Positions 49,150 through 58,433 of a stretch of 64,000 nucleotides of DNA are shown here, one piece after another. Under the pieces are notes generated by a model. It was not told the origin of the DNA, made no database searches, and saw only the letters and a list, made by a program, of their open reading frames with translations. Origin of the DNA: Fibrobacter succinogenes (GTDB lineage: Bacteria > Fibrobacterota > Fibrobacteria > Fibrobacterales > Fibrobacteraceae); assembly GCA_902779055.1 (NCBI GenBank), contig CACZAD010000017.1, positions 37,864-101,863 on the forward strand, in the 5' to 3' direction. Within the stretch, counting starts at the first letter, position 1. Each line of letters opens with the position of its first letter. A program made the translations under genes and the position numbers.

Positions 49150-50916
49150 GTGAAAAATTTGATACTTTGCTTATTTTGTCTAGCTTCATTTTCTTTTGCA
49201 GGGGTCTCAGCTGCCGATTCGTCGGCGGCTTCTGCTGCTGAATCCAAGGTTGATTCCAATGCGGTGTTCCGTGTCGATGGCATCCGCTATTTCATTGGTG
49301 ATGCTTTTGACGATTCGCGTGCGCATACCAAGTACGACCGTTGGGCGTATGACTTCTTGAACATAATTCATATCGAGACGCGCATTGCGACGGTCCGCAA
49401 GCTTTTGCTTTTTGATCAGGGGTACTTGGTCAACCTGAACTTGCTTTTGGAATCGGAACGTTTTCTGCGTGACCAGAAGTTTCTTTCGGATGCCAACATC
49501 ACGGTGCTGAATGTCGATGGAAAAAACATCGTTGACGTCAAGACAAGCGATAACTGGACGCTCACGGTTCCGTTTGCCCTTGGATTTTCGGGCAGCGAGT
49601 GGAAGTACAAGAACCTTGTGTATGGCGTTGGCATTCAAGAAAGCAACTTTCTTGGGCTAGGGCAAAAGCTTGGCTTCTATTTTGGCCACGATGAATTCCG
49701 CGATATGTGGCAGGTGGAATATGGCGACCCGCATTTCCTTTTCCGCTACAACCATTTGGACTTCTTGTATAGCTACAACACGGACGGTTACCTTGCCAGC
49801 TGGAAGATGTACGTGCCGTTCCTGACTCGTAGCGTGAATCAGTGGGCTTACACAATCGAGGGCCTGAAGAACAAGCGCTTCGATTACATTTATGGGAGTG
49901 GCGACCTTCCGAAGGGCGCTGTCGTGACGAACTCGAGCCGCCCGCTGGATTCGCTTCAGCTCTTCAACGGAAAGGAAGCTGTTGAACTGTTGCGCGTCGA
50001 AGACTATATCGATGACTCTCTGAGTTTCCGCATTAGCCGTTCGTTTGGCGGAACGTTGCGTAAGTTATATCTGGGCGCAACGTACGATTACCACCGCGCG
50101 ACAGCGGATGACGGACGCATATTCTCAAGGCTGTTTACGGATGGCAAGCAGGCCTATGCTATCGATTCTGCCAGCGCACGTGACGAATGGGTGCCGGAAC
50201 GTATGGACTCCCGTTTGGGCTTCTACATCAAGTATTCGAACATCCGTTACGAAAAAATAAAGAACTACCATAACGCCAAATGGAACGAGGATGTGGACAA
50301 GGGCTTTGCCGTCAAGGCCCAGATTTCCAAGAACTACGAACAGCTGGGTGCTGGCGACAACGATATCCGTTTGGACTTTTGGACGGATCTTTTCCTTGGA
50401 CGTGATTGCCATCATCTGACGCTTCAGTCGTATATGAACTTCTACCTGGATCACGGCAAACGTCACGACTTTTACGGAAGTGTCAGTGGCGAATACTTGT
50501 TCCATCCGAGCAACAGTTTTTCGACGGCCTTGTCGGGCCTTGTGGACTTGTATGATAATGCAAGGCTTGGAAATCAGCTGACGCTTGGCGGTTCCGATGG
50601 ATTTGTTGGGTTCCCGACTGGGTATTATGCAGGCCAGGCCCGTGTTTACGCAAGTTTGGAACCGCGCTGGTTCCCGGATTTCGAAATTGCAACGCTTGTT
50701 CCGGTGGTTGTCGCTTTTGGAAGTGTGGGGGAGACGGCTTCCCGCATTATGGATATCAACCGCAAGGATTTGATTTATGTGCTTGGCTTTGGCCTGCGCT
50801 TGGTGCAGACAAAGTCCATTACTCGCCTGGTGAACAAGATCGATGTGAGCATCCCACTGAACGGTGTGCGCAAGGGTGAGGCTCATTACTCTGTGACAAC
50901 GGCATACACCCTTTAA
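49150..50916 (+). CDS. Exported outer-membrane beta-barrel protein, Omp85-like
   Basis: A 588-residue protein with a signal peptide (about 1-22, ending FAGVSAA), a small N-terminal POTRA-like region (FDQGYLVNLNLLLESERFLR, DANITVLNVDGKNIVDV) and a long C-terminal half of alternating hydrophobic strands. LGGSDGFVGFPTGYYAG resembles the lid-loop (LRGY-like) region of Omp85 proteins, and the end KGEAHYSVTTAYTL fits a final barrel strand. GTG at 49150 is the only start that gives a signal peptide; no ribosome site is seen, so translation may be leaderless. Role is unknown: protein or lipid export is possible. It is followed 17 bases later by a small membrane-protein gene. Confidence 0.7.
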   Translation: MKNLILCLFCLASFSFAGVSAADSSAASAAESKVDSNAVFRVDGIRYFIGDAFDDSRAHTKYDRWAYDFLNIIHIETRIATVRKLLLFDQGYLVNLNLLLESERFLRDQKFLSDANITVLNVDGKNIVDVKTSDNWTLTVPFALGFSGSEWKYKNLVYGVGIQESNFLGLGQKLGFYFGHDEFRDMWQVEYGDPHFLFRYNHLDFLYSYNTDGYLASWKMYVPFLTRSVNQWAYTIEGLKNKRFDYIYGSGDLPKGAVVTNSSRPLDSLQLFNGKEAVELLRVEDYIDDSLSFRISRSFGGTLRKLYLGATYDYHRATADDGRIFSRLFTDGKQAYAIDSASARDEWVPERMDSRLGFYIKYSNIRYEKIKNYHNAKWNEDVDKGFAVKAQISKNYEQLGAGDNDIRLDFWTDLFLGRDCHHLTLQSYMNFYLDHGKRHDFYGSVSGEYLFHPSNSFSTALSGLVDLYDNARLGNQLTLGGSDGFVGFPTGYYAGQARVYASLEPRWFPDFEIATLVPVVVAFGSVGETASRIMDINRKDLIYVLGFGLRLVQTKSITRLVNKIDVSIPLNGVRKGEAHYSVTTAYTL

Positions 50917-50933
50917 AATAAAGAAGATATCAA

Positions 50934-51284
50934 ATGGCTCAGGACGAAGACGAAAAGAAATTGGCGCAGCTTGCTCGCCGCGAGAGGGCTCGTGAAGTCA
51001 AGCGCATCTTTATGCGTGTCGAAATCATCATCGGCATTATCGCGATGATCGCTGGCGTTGGGCTTACGATTCTTGTGTGGAACGAGGGTTACTATGCGGG
51101 GGCGTTGATGCTTGTGATGACGGGCTTTATCAATGCATTCTTGGCTGCAAAAGAGCTAATCCATCCGACGGATCACATTCTGCATTGGCAGGCCATCTTC
51201 TTCTTGATCGTGCGCCGGGCGATGTTCTTTTTGAACGTTGTCCTGATTGCTCTTGTCGTCGGAACGATGACGCGCCTGATTTGA
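50934..51284 (+). CDS. Small inner-membrane protein
   Basis: A 116-residue protein with a charged N-terminus (DEDEKKLAQLARRERAREVK) followed by about three hydrophobic segments (VEIIIGIIAMIAGVGLTILV, ALMLVMTGFINAFLAA, FFLNVVLIALVVGTMT). No family recognised. AAGAAGA precedes the ATG. It lies 17 bases after the outer-membrane protein gene and is probably in its operon. A weak ACGC/GCGT hairpin with T bases ends at about 51299, touching the recG stop codon. Confidence 0.65.
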   Translation: MAQDEDEKKLAQLARRERAREVKRIFMRVEIIIGIIAMIAGVGLTILVWNEGYYAGALMLVMTGFINAFLAAKELIHPTDHILHWQAIFFLIVRRAMFFLNVVLIALVVGTMTRLI

Positions 51285-51297
51285 CGCTTGGGGCGTT

Positions 51298-53409
51298 TTA
51301 ATGGACACCGTCCTCGTTTGCCGAGGGCTTCTCGTTATACCAGGTCTGGATTTTTTCACGAGCGGTTTCGCTGAATGCGGAACCGTCTTTGAGTATATGC
51401 TCGGCGCGTTCGAGCGTCTGCGAAATGAGTTCCTGGTCGTGGATCCAGTCGAACCAGCGGAACACCCAGGCGCCACTCTGTTCGTTGCCTTCGAGGTTTC
51501 CGGCGCCGCGGTTCTTGAGGTCGAGTTCAGCGATCTCAAAACCGTCTTCGGTGGCGGCGAACTGCGATAAACGCTCCATGCTCGTTTCGGCGGTTTCGCC
51601 CTCGGGGATCATCAAAAAGCACCAGGCTTCCTGATTGCCTCGGCCCACGCGCCCGCGCAGCTGGTGGAGCTGCGCCAGACCGAATCGGTCTGGCTGGTCG
51701 ATGACCATGAGGTTTGCGGCAGGGACGTTCACGCCGACTTCAATGACGGTTGTTGCGACGAGAATCTGGATTTCGCCGGCGGCAAAGCGCTTGATGATTT
51801 CGTCTCTTTCACCATCGTCCATTTGTCCGTGGACGCCGGCGACCTTGAGTTTCGCGATATTCGGGTCGGCGTGCCCGGTGGCGGCAATGAAGGAACGTAA
51901 TTCGTTCACGATGTCATCGACACTGCGGGCGCTGCTTTCGTCGGTGTTGTCAGAGCCACTCGATGCGTCTGAACCATCGGCGTTCACGCGGCTTGCAATC
52001 CAATAGCAGAGGTTTCCGCTCGCGGCTTCCTTGCAAATAAACTGCTTCATCGATTCACGCTTGGCGGCATTCACGAGGCGCGTTTTGATGGGCTTGCGGC
52101 CTGCTGGTTTTTCCTTGATGCTGATGACTTTCAAGTCGCCATATAGCGTCATCGCGAGGCTTCGCGGAATCGGCGTGGCGCTCATCACGAGCATGTCGGG
52201 GTAGTCGCCTTTGGCGAGCAGCGCTTCGCGCTGGCTCACGCCGAATCGGTGCTGTTCGTCGATGATGACGAATCCGAGCTTTGAAAAGTAGACGTCCTTG
52301 CTGAACAGCGCGTGCGTCCCGATGACGACGTTGCAAAGTCCCATTTGCAGTTCGCCTAGGATGACTCGCTTTTCGGCGGCGGATGTGGCTCCGACCAAGA
52401 GCTGTACGCGGATGCCGGCCGCATCGAAGAACGGCTTGAGCGATTTGAAGTGCTGCCTGGCGAGAATGTCGGTCGGCACCATCAAAGCGCACTGTTCGCC
52501 TGCGCCGCAAACGGCCATGATGGCGAGCATGGCAACGACTGTCTTTCCGCAGCCCACGTCGCCCTGCAACAATGCGTGGAATTGCTTTTTGCCATTGAGC
52601 CCTTCGATAATCGTATTCAGCGCGGAGTCCTGACTGGCTGTCAGCAGGAACGGTAAACGGGATTTCGCCGCCATCACGTTCCCTAAATCGATTTGCCTTT
52701 CGTGCCCGCGGATCTTCTGGTTCTCGCGTCGTTTGACCATACGCAGGCAGAACGGCAAAAGCTCCAGAATCTTGAGCTCTCGTTTGGCCCTGTAGATCGA
52801 GTCAAAGTCCTTGGGCATATGGAGCGCGCGGAGGTTGTCCATCACCGGAGCAAAGTGCAGGTAGTCCGTGAGTTCGCGTGGGCAGGCGTTCGGGAGCGTA
52901 AGGCCCGGAAAATTAAAAATAGTCTTGTAGAGCCCGCGGAAAAAGCGCTGCTCCATCTTTGCTTCGCGGCAAATTTCGCTGATGGGATAGACCGGGAGAA
53001 TTTGTCCGTTAAAAGCTTCGCCCTCGTCGAACGGCTGCATGTCGGGGTGTACTAGCTGGAGCCCGCGGTACGAGCCGACAGTGCCCGAAACAAGCCATCT
53101 TGTACCCGTCTTGACCCGGTTTGCAATGTACTTTGTGCCGCGGAAGAACAAAAGCTGAATCTCCCCGGTCCCGTCCGTGAGTACCGCCATGAAACGTGAC
53201 ATGCGCCCCTTGACGATTCCGGCACGCGTGATGATGCCGATGACGACGACGCGGTCGCCTTCGTGGCATTCCGCAATTTTCGAAACTTTGGTCTGGTCGA
53301 GGTAGGTTCGGGGAATGTTGTACAGAAGATCGGCGATGGTGTTTAAACCGGACTTGCTTAACTTTTCAAGTCTCTTGGGGCCGAGTCCAGGCAGATTAGA
53401 TAAATCCAT
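51298..53409 (-). CDS. recG: ATP-dependent DNA helicase RecG
   Basis: A 703-residue RecG, which rewinds stalled replication forks and branch-migrates Holliday junctions. The wedge domain at the N-terminus (LPGLGPKRLEKLSKSGL, VVIGIITRAG) is followed by helicase motifs: LTASQDSAL, Walker A LQGDVGCGKT (281-290), IIDEQHRFGVSQRE, MSATPIPRSLAMTLYG and DQPDRFGLAQLHQLRGRVGR. A short low-complexity insert (DGSDASSGSDNTDESSARS) lies before motif IV. The ATG directly abuts the TAA of the MCE gene upstream, so they are co-transcribed. Confidence 0.95.
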   Translation of the reverse strand: MDLSNLPGLGPKRLEKLSKSGLNTIADLLYNIPRTYLDQTKVSKIAECHEGDRVVVIGIITRAGIVKGRMSRFMAVLTDGTGEIQLLFFRGTKYIANRVKTGTRWLVSGTVGSYRGLQLVHPDMQPFDEGEAFNGQILPVYPISEICREAKMEQRFFRGLYKTIFNFPGLTLPNACPRELTDYLHFAPVMDNLRALHMPKDFDSIYRAKRELKILELLPFCLRMVKRRENQKIRGHERQIDLGNVMAAKSRLPFLLTASQDSALNTIIEGLNGKKQFHALLQGDVGCGKTVVAMLAIMAVCGAGEQCALMVPTDILARQHFKSLKPFFDAAGIRVQLLVGATSAAEKRVILGELQMGLCNVVIGTHALFSKDVYFSKLGFVIIDEQHRFGVSQREALLAKGDYPDMLVMSATPIPRSLAMTLYGDLKVISIKEKPAGRKPIKTRLVNAAKRESMKQFICKEAASGNLCYWIASRVNADGSDASSGSDNTDESSARSVDDIVNELRSFIAATGHADPNIAKLKVAGVHGQMDDGERDEIIKRFAAGEIQILVATTVIEVGVNVPAANLMVIDQPDRFGLAQLHQLRGRVGRGNQEAWCFLMIPEGETAETSMERLSQFAATEDGFEIAELDLKNRGAGNLEGNEQSGAWVFRWFDWIHDQELISQTLERAEHILKDGSAFSETAREKIQTWYNEKPSANEDGVH

Positions 53410-54426
53410 TTACTTGCCTGCTTTGTTCTGCTCTTGCTGTGCCTTGGCTTCTTCCAATCGCTTGCGAGCCTTGCCTCTAGCTGTTTCGCCGACGATGTTG
53501 ATGTTCTTCCACGTGATGAGATGGATCTTGTTGCCTTTTTCGTCCTTGAAGCCAAAGTTCTTGGTGTCGATGGCCTGGATGCCCTTGTTGATGGCGGCAA
53601 TGGTGTTGTTGATGTTTTCAACAAGTTCCTTTGATTGCAAAAGCGTTTCGTTGTCGATGCCCTTTTCGATGTTCGTAATCAGCTGGTTCGTCTTTTCGGC
53701 GTTTTCCGAAAGCGAGATGATGACGGAATCGATGAGCGAAATCTTTTCGTTTGCGGCCGCCGTCACGGTCTTGATGGCCGTGTCTGCCTGGAGCGTCGAT
53801 TTGGTCAATGCCTTGCTGGACTTATTCACCTGATTGAAAAGCTTGTTCAGCTTGGGACCAAGCGTACCGACGGTCTTTTCGGTGTGGGCAAAAATGTCTT
53901 CGATGGAGCGCATCGCCTCTTCGTAAACTTCGGGGGCGGACTTGTGCGTCGAATCGCCTTGGGCAAGCAGAAGGACCATCTTTTGCACGGTTTCAAGCTG
54001 CTCGTTTACGTTTTCGATGAAACGCAGCGTTTCTGCAATGCCCGGTTCAAAATGGCCTTCGAATACGTGATTCTCGGGCATGACGGCACCCGTCTTTGAT
54101 GGAATGACTTCGAGACGGCGCTGGCCCATGAGGGCGTAGTTCACGTTGTTGAACTGTGTGCCTTCGCGGATGGTGATCGGTTCAAAAAACTTGATTTTGA
54201 CGCGGGAGCGGTCTTTGAGCCAGGTCACCTCGCCGATGGTGCCGATGTGGTAACCGCGCAGCACGACGGGATCTTCGGGTTGCAATGAACCGAGTTCCTT
54301 GAAATCGACAATTGCCGTTTTGTTGACGTTCTGGTGGGCGGCCCACATACCAAAGGAAATGCCGCCAAAAATGCCTGCAAATACGAGAATCGAAATGTAA
54401 CCGAGCGCTCTGTCAGAAATCTTCAT
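53410..54426 (-). CDS. MlaD-type MCE-domain lipid transport protein
   Basis: A 338-residue MCE protein. An N-terminal signal anchor (YISILVFAGIFGGISFGMWA) places the rest in the periplasm. The MCE domain (about 40-120) is recognised by GSLQPEDPVVLRGYHIGTIG and ITIREGTQFNNVNYALMG. The C-terminal half is a long helical region, as in MlaD relatives that form lipid tunnels. It would act in phospholipid traffic between membranes; the ATPase and permease genes (mlaE/F type) are not nearby. No Shine-Dalgarno before the ATG. recG follows with no spacing. Confidence 0.85.
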   Translation of the reverse strand: MKISDRALGYISILVFAGIFGGISFGMWAAHQNVNKTAIVDFKELGSLQPEDPVVLRGYHIGTIGEVTWLKDRSRVKIKFFEPITIREGTQFNNVNYALMGQRRLEVIPSKTGAVMPENHVFEGHFEPGIAETLRFIENVNEQLETVQKMVLLLAQGDSTHKSAPEVYEEAMRSIEDIFAHTEKTVGTLGPKLNKLFNQVNKSSKALTKSTLQADTAIKTVTAAANEKISLIDSVIISLSENAEKTNQLITNIEKGIDNETLLQSKELVENINNTIAAINKGIQAIDTKNFGFKDEKGNKIHLITWKNINIVGETARGKARKRLEEAKAQQEQNKAGK

Positions 54427-54527
54427 ATTTTCGAAAATAGAAAAAAATGAATTGGAGCTTGGCGCGGGCTGGTATAATTGTTTGAAAAGATGTTAGATTT
54501 TTGAAGCATGTTTTTTAGGTGGTGATG

Positions 54528-55571
54528 ATGAAAATTCTAATGAACGTGTTTGGGTTGTTTTGTGCTTGCGCCGTAGCTTCTTTTGCAGAAGATGCTGTGG
54601 ACGTTTTTGGCTTTCAGAAATTTTATGAGACTAAGGCGGGCTCGGTTTCTTGGACGTCCGAACATTGGGCGAACGGGAATGCGCGTACTTTTGCAGACTG
54701 GTCGGACGATCCCGATGATCCCTTGCAGTGGTCGGATAGCCGTGGTGTCGATGGTGAAGGTTACACGGTCGATGGCAAGGGGGTGATGCAGATGTTGGGG
54801 GAGGGCCCCCGCTTCCATATTAACGGACAACGCGAATGGGCTTCCCAGAAACAGTTTTTCCTGAATACTGAATATACTGCTTATTTTATGCGAAATGATA
54901 CCGGCGGAAAGAATTACGGCGGTATGGTGGTCGGAGTCCGCAGCGGTGCCTTGGGGCATGGCTCTAGCGGGGGTAACAACTGCGACGCCAATACTTATTA
55001 TGCTCGCTTTCGCAATGACGGTCGTTGGGACTTTGAAAAGGAACTGAAGCACCCGTCGAGCTATTACCGCAGTGGTTCGGGCATTGGCAAGCAGGATCCG
55101 CTTTGGGGCGGCGAATCGCTTCCTTTGAACAAGTGGATCGGTATGAAGTACATCGTCTACAACAAGGATGAATCGACGGTGCGTCTAGAACTCTACATCG
55201 ACTCGACGAGTGGTGCGACACCGCCGGGCAAGTGGGAACTCGTGGGCGTTGCCGAGGACGCTGGGTTGGACTGGTCCGGTGCCGAAGCGGGAGCCGCAAA
55301 GATCGAAGGCTGCAAGGATTATAACGGACTCGAAAATGCCTATGACGCCATATTGAAGGGCGGGGGAGTCGTCATCATGCGTACGGATAACGACCATCCG
55401 TCTTACAAGTTCGTCTCGATTCGTGAGATTGACCCCGCGTTACCGATAAAGGCAGATTCGACAACATCGATTCGGCGCGCATCTCGCCGTGCATCCGACC
55501 GCGTTCATGACAAGCTGAATGTCAAGTATTTCGATCTCCTCGGCCGGGCACTCCCATTTACAAAACGCTAA
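54528..55571 (+). CDS. Secreted protein with FDLLGR-type C-terminal tail
   Basis: A 347-residue protein with a signal peptide ending CAVASFA. The mature part resembles a concanavalin-like or polysaccharide-lyase-type beta-sandwich (TAYFMRNDTGGKNYGGMVVG, ANTYYARFRNDGRWDFEKEL, KWIGMKYIVYN) but no family is certain. The tail VKYFDLLGRALPFTKR matches the short C-terminal sorting-type tail found in many Fibrobacter secreted enzymes. An Arg/Ser-rich segment (SIRRASRRASDRVHDK) precedes the tail. AGGTGG sets the ATG at 54528; earlier GTG and ATG codons are closer to that site. Extracellular carbohydrate binding or cleavage is the best guess. Confidence 0.65.
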   Translation: MKILMNVFGLFCACAVASFAEDAVDVFGFQKFYETKAGSVSWTSEHWANGNARTFADWSDDPDDPLQWSDSRGVDGEGYTVDGKGVMQMLGEGPRFHINGQREWASQKQFFLNTEYTAYFMRNDTGGKNYGGMVVGVRSGALGHGSSGGNNCDANTYYARFRNDGRWDFEKELKHPSSYYRSGSGIGKQDPLWGGESLPLNKWIGMKYIVYNKDESTVRLELYIDSTSGATPPGKWELVGVAEDAGLDWSGAEAGAAKIEGCKDYNGLENAYDAILKGGGVVIMRTDNDHPSYKFVSIREIDPALPIKADSTTSIRRASRRASDRVHDKLNVKYFDLLGRALPFTKR

Positions 55572-55676
55572 TCACTAACCATTTTTTTAACAAAAAATTT
55601 TTGAGCCTCTCGTCTCTAGTCTCTAGTCTATTCTATATTTACATCGTCTAAAAATTTTTCTCAAAGGACATTCAAA

Positions 55677-56914
55677 ATGGCTAAAACAGAATCCAAGAAG
55701 AAAGTCGTCCTCGCTTACAGCGGTGGACTTGACACCTCCATCATCATTCCTTGGCTCAAGCAGCCGACCTCGGCCAGAATGACTTCCCGAACGCAAAGGC
55801 TCTCGAAGAAAAGGCTCTCAAGACCGGTGCTTCCAAGTGCTACGTTCTCGACCTTAAGAAGGAATTCCTTGAAGAATACGTTTGGCCGACCGTTCGCGCC
55901 GGTGCAAAGTACGAAGGCACTTACCTCCTCGGTACGTCCTTTGCTCGTCCGCTCATCGCTAAGTACCAGGTTAAGATCGCCGAAAAGGAAGGCGCATACG
56001 CTGTTGCTCACGGTGCTACCGGTAAGGGTAACGACCAGGTTCGTTTCGAACTCACCTACGCCGCTCTCAACCCGAAGCTCGAAGTCATCGCTCCGTGGAA
56101 GGATCCGCGTTGGACGTTCCACAGCCGCGAAGACGCTATCGACTACGCCGCTGCTCACAAGATTCCGCTCAACGGCATCAGCAAGAAGAAGATCTACTCC
56201 GAAGACGGCAACCTCTGGCACCTCTCTCACGAAGGTGGCGTCTTGGAATTCCCGGAACAGGAACACAAGTACGAATTCCTCAAGCACACTGCCACGTATG
56301 AAAAGGCTCCGAACAAGGCTGATCACGTGACGATCTCCTTCGAAAAGGGCAATCCGGTGGCTATCAACGGCAAGAAGATGGGCGCTGTTGAACTTCTCGA
56401 ATTCTTGAACGAAATCGGTGGCAAGAACGCTTGCGGTCTCCTCGATATCGTTGAAAACCGCCTCGTCGGCCTCAAGAGCCGCGGTGTTTATGAAACTCCG
56501 GGTGGCACGCTCCTTTACAAGGCTCACGAATGCTTGCAGCAGCTCGTGCTCGATAAGGAAACTTTGTTCGAAGCCCAGAAGATGTCTATGACCTATGCAA
56601 ACCTTGTCTACAATGGCCAGTGGTTCACTCCGCTCCGCCAGGCTATGGATGCCTTCTTCAATGAAGTGAACAAGGTTGTGACTGGTGATGTGACCCTCAA
56701 GCTTTACAAGGGCAACATCATCCCGGCTGGCATCAAGAGCCCGTACAGCTTGTACGACATGGGCCTCGGTGGCTTCACGGACGTTGACATGTACGACCAG
56801 AAGGACGCTACTGGCTTCATCCGCTGCTACGGCCTCCCGCTCAAGACTCGCGCTCTCTTGCTCGGCAAGAAGACGAACGTCGACTTCGGTGGCGTTCCGA
56901 GCCTCAAGAAGTAA
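55677..56914 (+). pseudogene. argG: Argininosuccinate synthase, broken by a frameshifting deletion
   Basis: This would make argininosuccinate from citrulline, aspartate and ATP. The first 28 codons give MAKTESKKKVVLAYSGG then LDTSIIIPWLK, with the PP-loop motif AYSGGLDTS at residues 13-21. From 55759 the protein-like sequence continues in another frame: ADLGQNDFPNAKALEEKALK and on without interruption to KTNVDFGGVPSLKK at 56914. Relatives have about eleven residues between WLK and ADLGQ; here they are missing and the frame shifts, consistent with a loss of about 31 bases. The rest is normal, including LLGTSFARPLIAK and GNDQVRFELTYAAL. AAAGGA precedes the ATG. A true null would make the cell dependent on arginine, so an assembly fault is quite possible. 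Confidence 0.9.
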
Positions 56915-56956
56915 TTTTCTTGACAGCCGTCTTGGCTGTCATCAATACTTCGCATG

Positions 56957-56992
56957 TCATCCTCACGACCCGCAGGGTCGATAGGATCCATT
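56957..56992. repeat. GTCATCCTC...GGATCC dispersed repeat
   Basis: Element after argG: GTCATCCTCACGACCCGCAG followed by GGTCGATAGGATCC, with a central ACCCGCAGGGT inverted repeat. End words match the copies at 13975 and 40914. A small hairpin GACAGCC/GGCTGTC precedes it. Confidence 0.5.
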
Positions 56993-56999
56993 ACTTTTA

Positions 57000-57032
57000 A
57001 GGAATTCTCACATTTGTGGGAATTCTTTTTTA
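57000..57032 (+). terminator. Terminator after argG
   Basis: GAATTCTCAC pairs with GTGGGAATTC (one wobble) around ATTT and is followed by six T bases. Confidence 0.8.
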
Positions 57033-57042
57033 TATTCGTAAT

Positions 57043-57747
57043 ATGAAAAAATTTGTTCTTTGTGCTTCTCTTTGGATTGGACTTTTCCTTGCCGCCTGCG
57101 GCGATGATAGTTCTGTAACTAGCCCTTCGGGGAAGGAGTCTTTATCGACTTTGACGGACTCCCGCGACGGTCAAACCTATAAGACTGTCGTTATCGGAAA
57201 ACAGACGTGGATGGCTCAGAACTTGAACATTGAAACGGAAAAATCATTCTGTTTCAATGACGATTCCTCCAACTGCACCAAGTACGGTCGCCTGTACACA
57301 TGGGCTGCGGCGATGGACAGCGCAGGCGAGTGGAATTCGAACGGCAAGGGGTGCGGCTATAAATCGGAATGTTCGGCGATGTCCCCGGTGCGTGGTGTTT
57401 GTCCGAATGGCTGGCACTTGCCGACAAAAGCGGAGTTTGAAACATTGTTCTCTGCTGTTGGCGGCGACTCTGTTGCGGGCAAGATGCTTAAATCAACAAG
57501 TGGCTGGAACTTTGCCAAAGCTAGCGGCAACGGCTCGGATGATTACGCGTTCTCGGCTTTGCCTGTCGGCTACAGGGATGGTAGGGGTGATTATACCTAT
57601 GTGGGCAACGAAGCAACTTTTTGGATCTCTACAGAGAAGAGTGACGAGTATGCGTATGCCATGCGCTTGATCTATAGGAATGACAATGCGGATGTGGACT
57701 ATCGTCCCAAGTTCATGGCTTTTTCAGTCCGTTGCGTCAAAGACTAG
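57043..57747 (+). CDS. FISUMP-domain lipoprotein
   Basis: A 234-residue lipoprotein: signal peptide with lipobox LAAC (Cys19), a short Ser-rich spacer, then one FISUMP domain (TIGR02145, Fibrobacter succinogenes major paralogous domain). Its hallmarks are DSRDGQTYKTVVIGKQTWMA, QNLNIET, YGRLYTWAAAM, CPNGWHLPTKAEFETLF and FWISTEKSDEYAYAMRL. The domain belongs to a C-type-lectin-like superfamily group of unknown ligand. It is anchored in the envelope. A terminator lies directly upstream, so it must have its own promoter. Confidence 0.9.
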   Translation: MKKFVLCASLWIGLFLAACGDDSSVTSPSGKESLSTLTDSRDGQTYKTVVIGKQTWMAQNLNIETEKSFCFNDDSSNCTKYGRLYTWAAAMDSAGEWNSNGKGCGYKSECSAMSPVRGVCPNGWHLPTKAEFETLFSAVGGDSVAGKMLKSTSGWNFAKASGNGSDDYAFSALPVGYRDGRGDYTYVGNEATFWISTEKSDEYAYAMRLIYRNDNADVDYRPKFMAFSVRCVKD

Positions 57748-57799
57748 AAATGTGTTCTCTCTAGTCTTTCGTCTGTAGCCGCTTGCGGCGTTCTTTCGT

Positions 57800-58312
57800 T
57801 TAGAATTTATACGCATACCCGATTTGCCAGATGACACTAGGCTCGTCGTGCTTCATGAATCCATGTACCGGAACGGCAATGTATGTGAAAAAGCCGTAGA
57901 TGCTCGCGCGCATTTCCATCGAAATGTCCAGCACTTCCTTGTAGTTGTACGAACGCACGTATATGGTGCTGTTCGCTCTGTTCATGGCCTTGTAGATTTC
58001 GTTGGGCGCCTTTGCAAAAGCGTAACCGCACCCGATTCCGGGGGAGAGCGTGAACGGCAAACCGTGGAAAAATTCCCAGGAGAATCCGCCGCGGTATCCG
58101 ACCCAGTAATCGTCCGTGCCAAAGTACATGGCGCCAGCCATGGCCCTGAAAAAGAGGTTCTTGTAGCCGACGCCTGCGTTCAGCAAGATGGGGGTGGGCC
58201 TGCCAGCTGATGCGCCGGCCTCGAACTGCCAAGACGACGGTTTTTCGTTTGCAAAGGTTGTCCCAGTGCAAAAAAGTACGAGTGTGGCAACAATAAGGCG
58301 CTTCAGTAACAT
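57800..58312 (-). CDS. Small outer-membrane beta-barrel protein
   Basis: A 170-residue protein with signal peptide (ending CTGTTFA) and a mature part of alternating Gly/aromatic strands (AGVGYKNLFFRAMAGAMYFG, WVGYRGGFSWEFF, GIGCGYAF). It ends in YAYKF, the aromatic terminal residue typical of outer-membrane barrels. It probably forms an eight-stranded barrel; function unknown. It is convergent with the FISUMP gene and divergent from the DUF3078-like gene. Confidence 0.7.
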   Translation of the reverse strand: MLLKRLIVATLVLFCTGTTFANEKPSSWQFEAGASAGRPTPILLNAGVGYKNLFFRAMAGAMYFGTDDYWVGYRGGFSWEFFHGLPFTLSPGIGCGYAFAKAPNEIYKAMNRANSTIYVRSYNYKEVLDISMEMRASIYGFFTYIAVPVHGFMKHDEPSVIWQIGYAYKF

Positions 58313-58433
58313 ATTCGTAATAATAGCAATCGAAATGGACGTCCGGCACGTTTTTTTCTGAAAAAAATGTTATCTTTAACGCAAAGAACTTCACAGGTCT
58401 ATGGGAAAGAAGGACCATAATCAAGGAAGAAAT

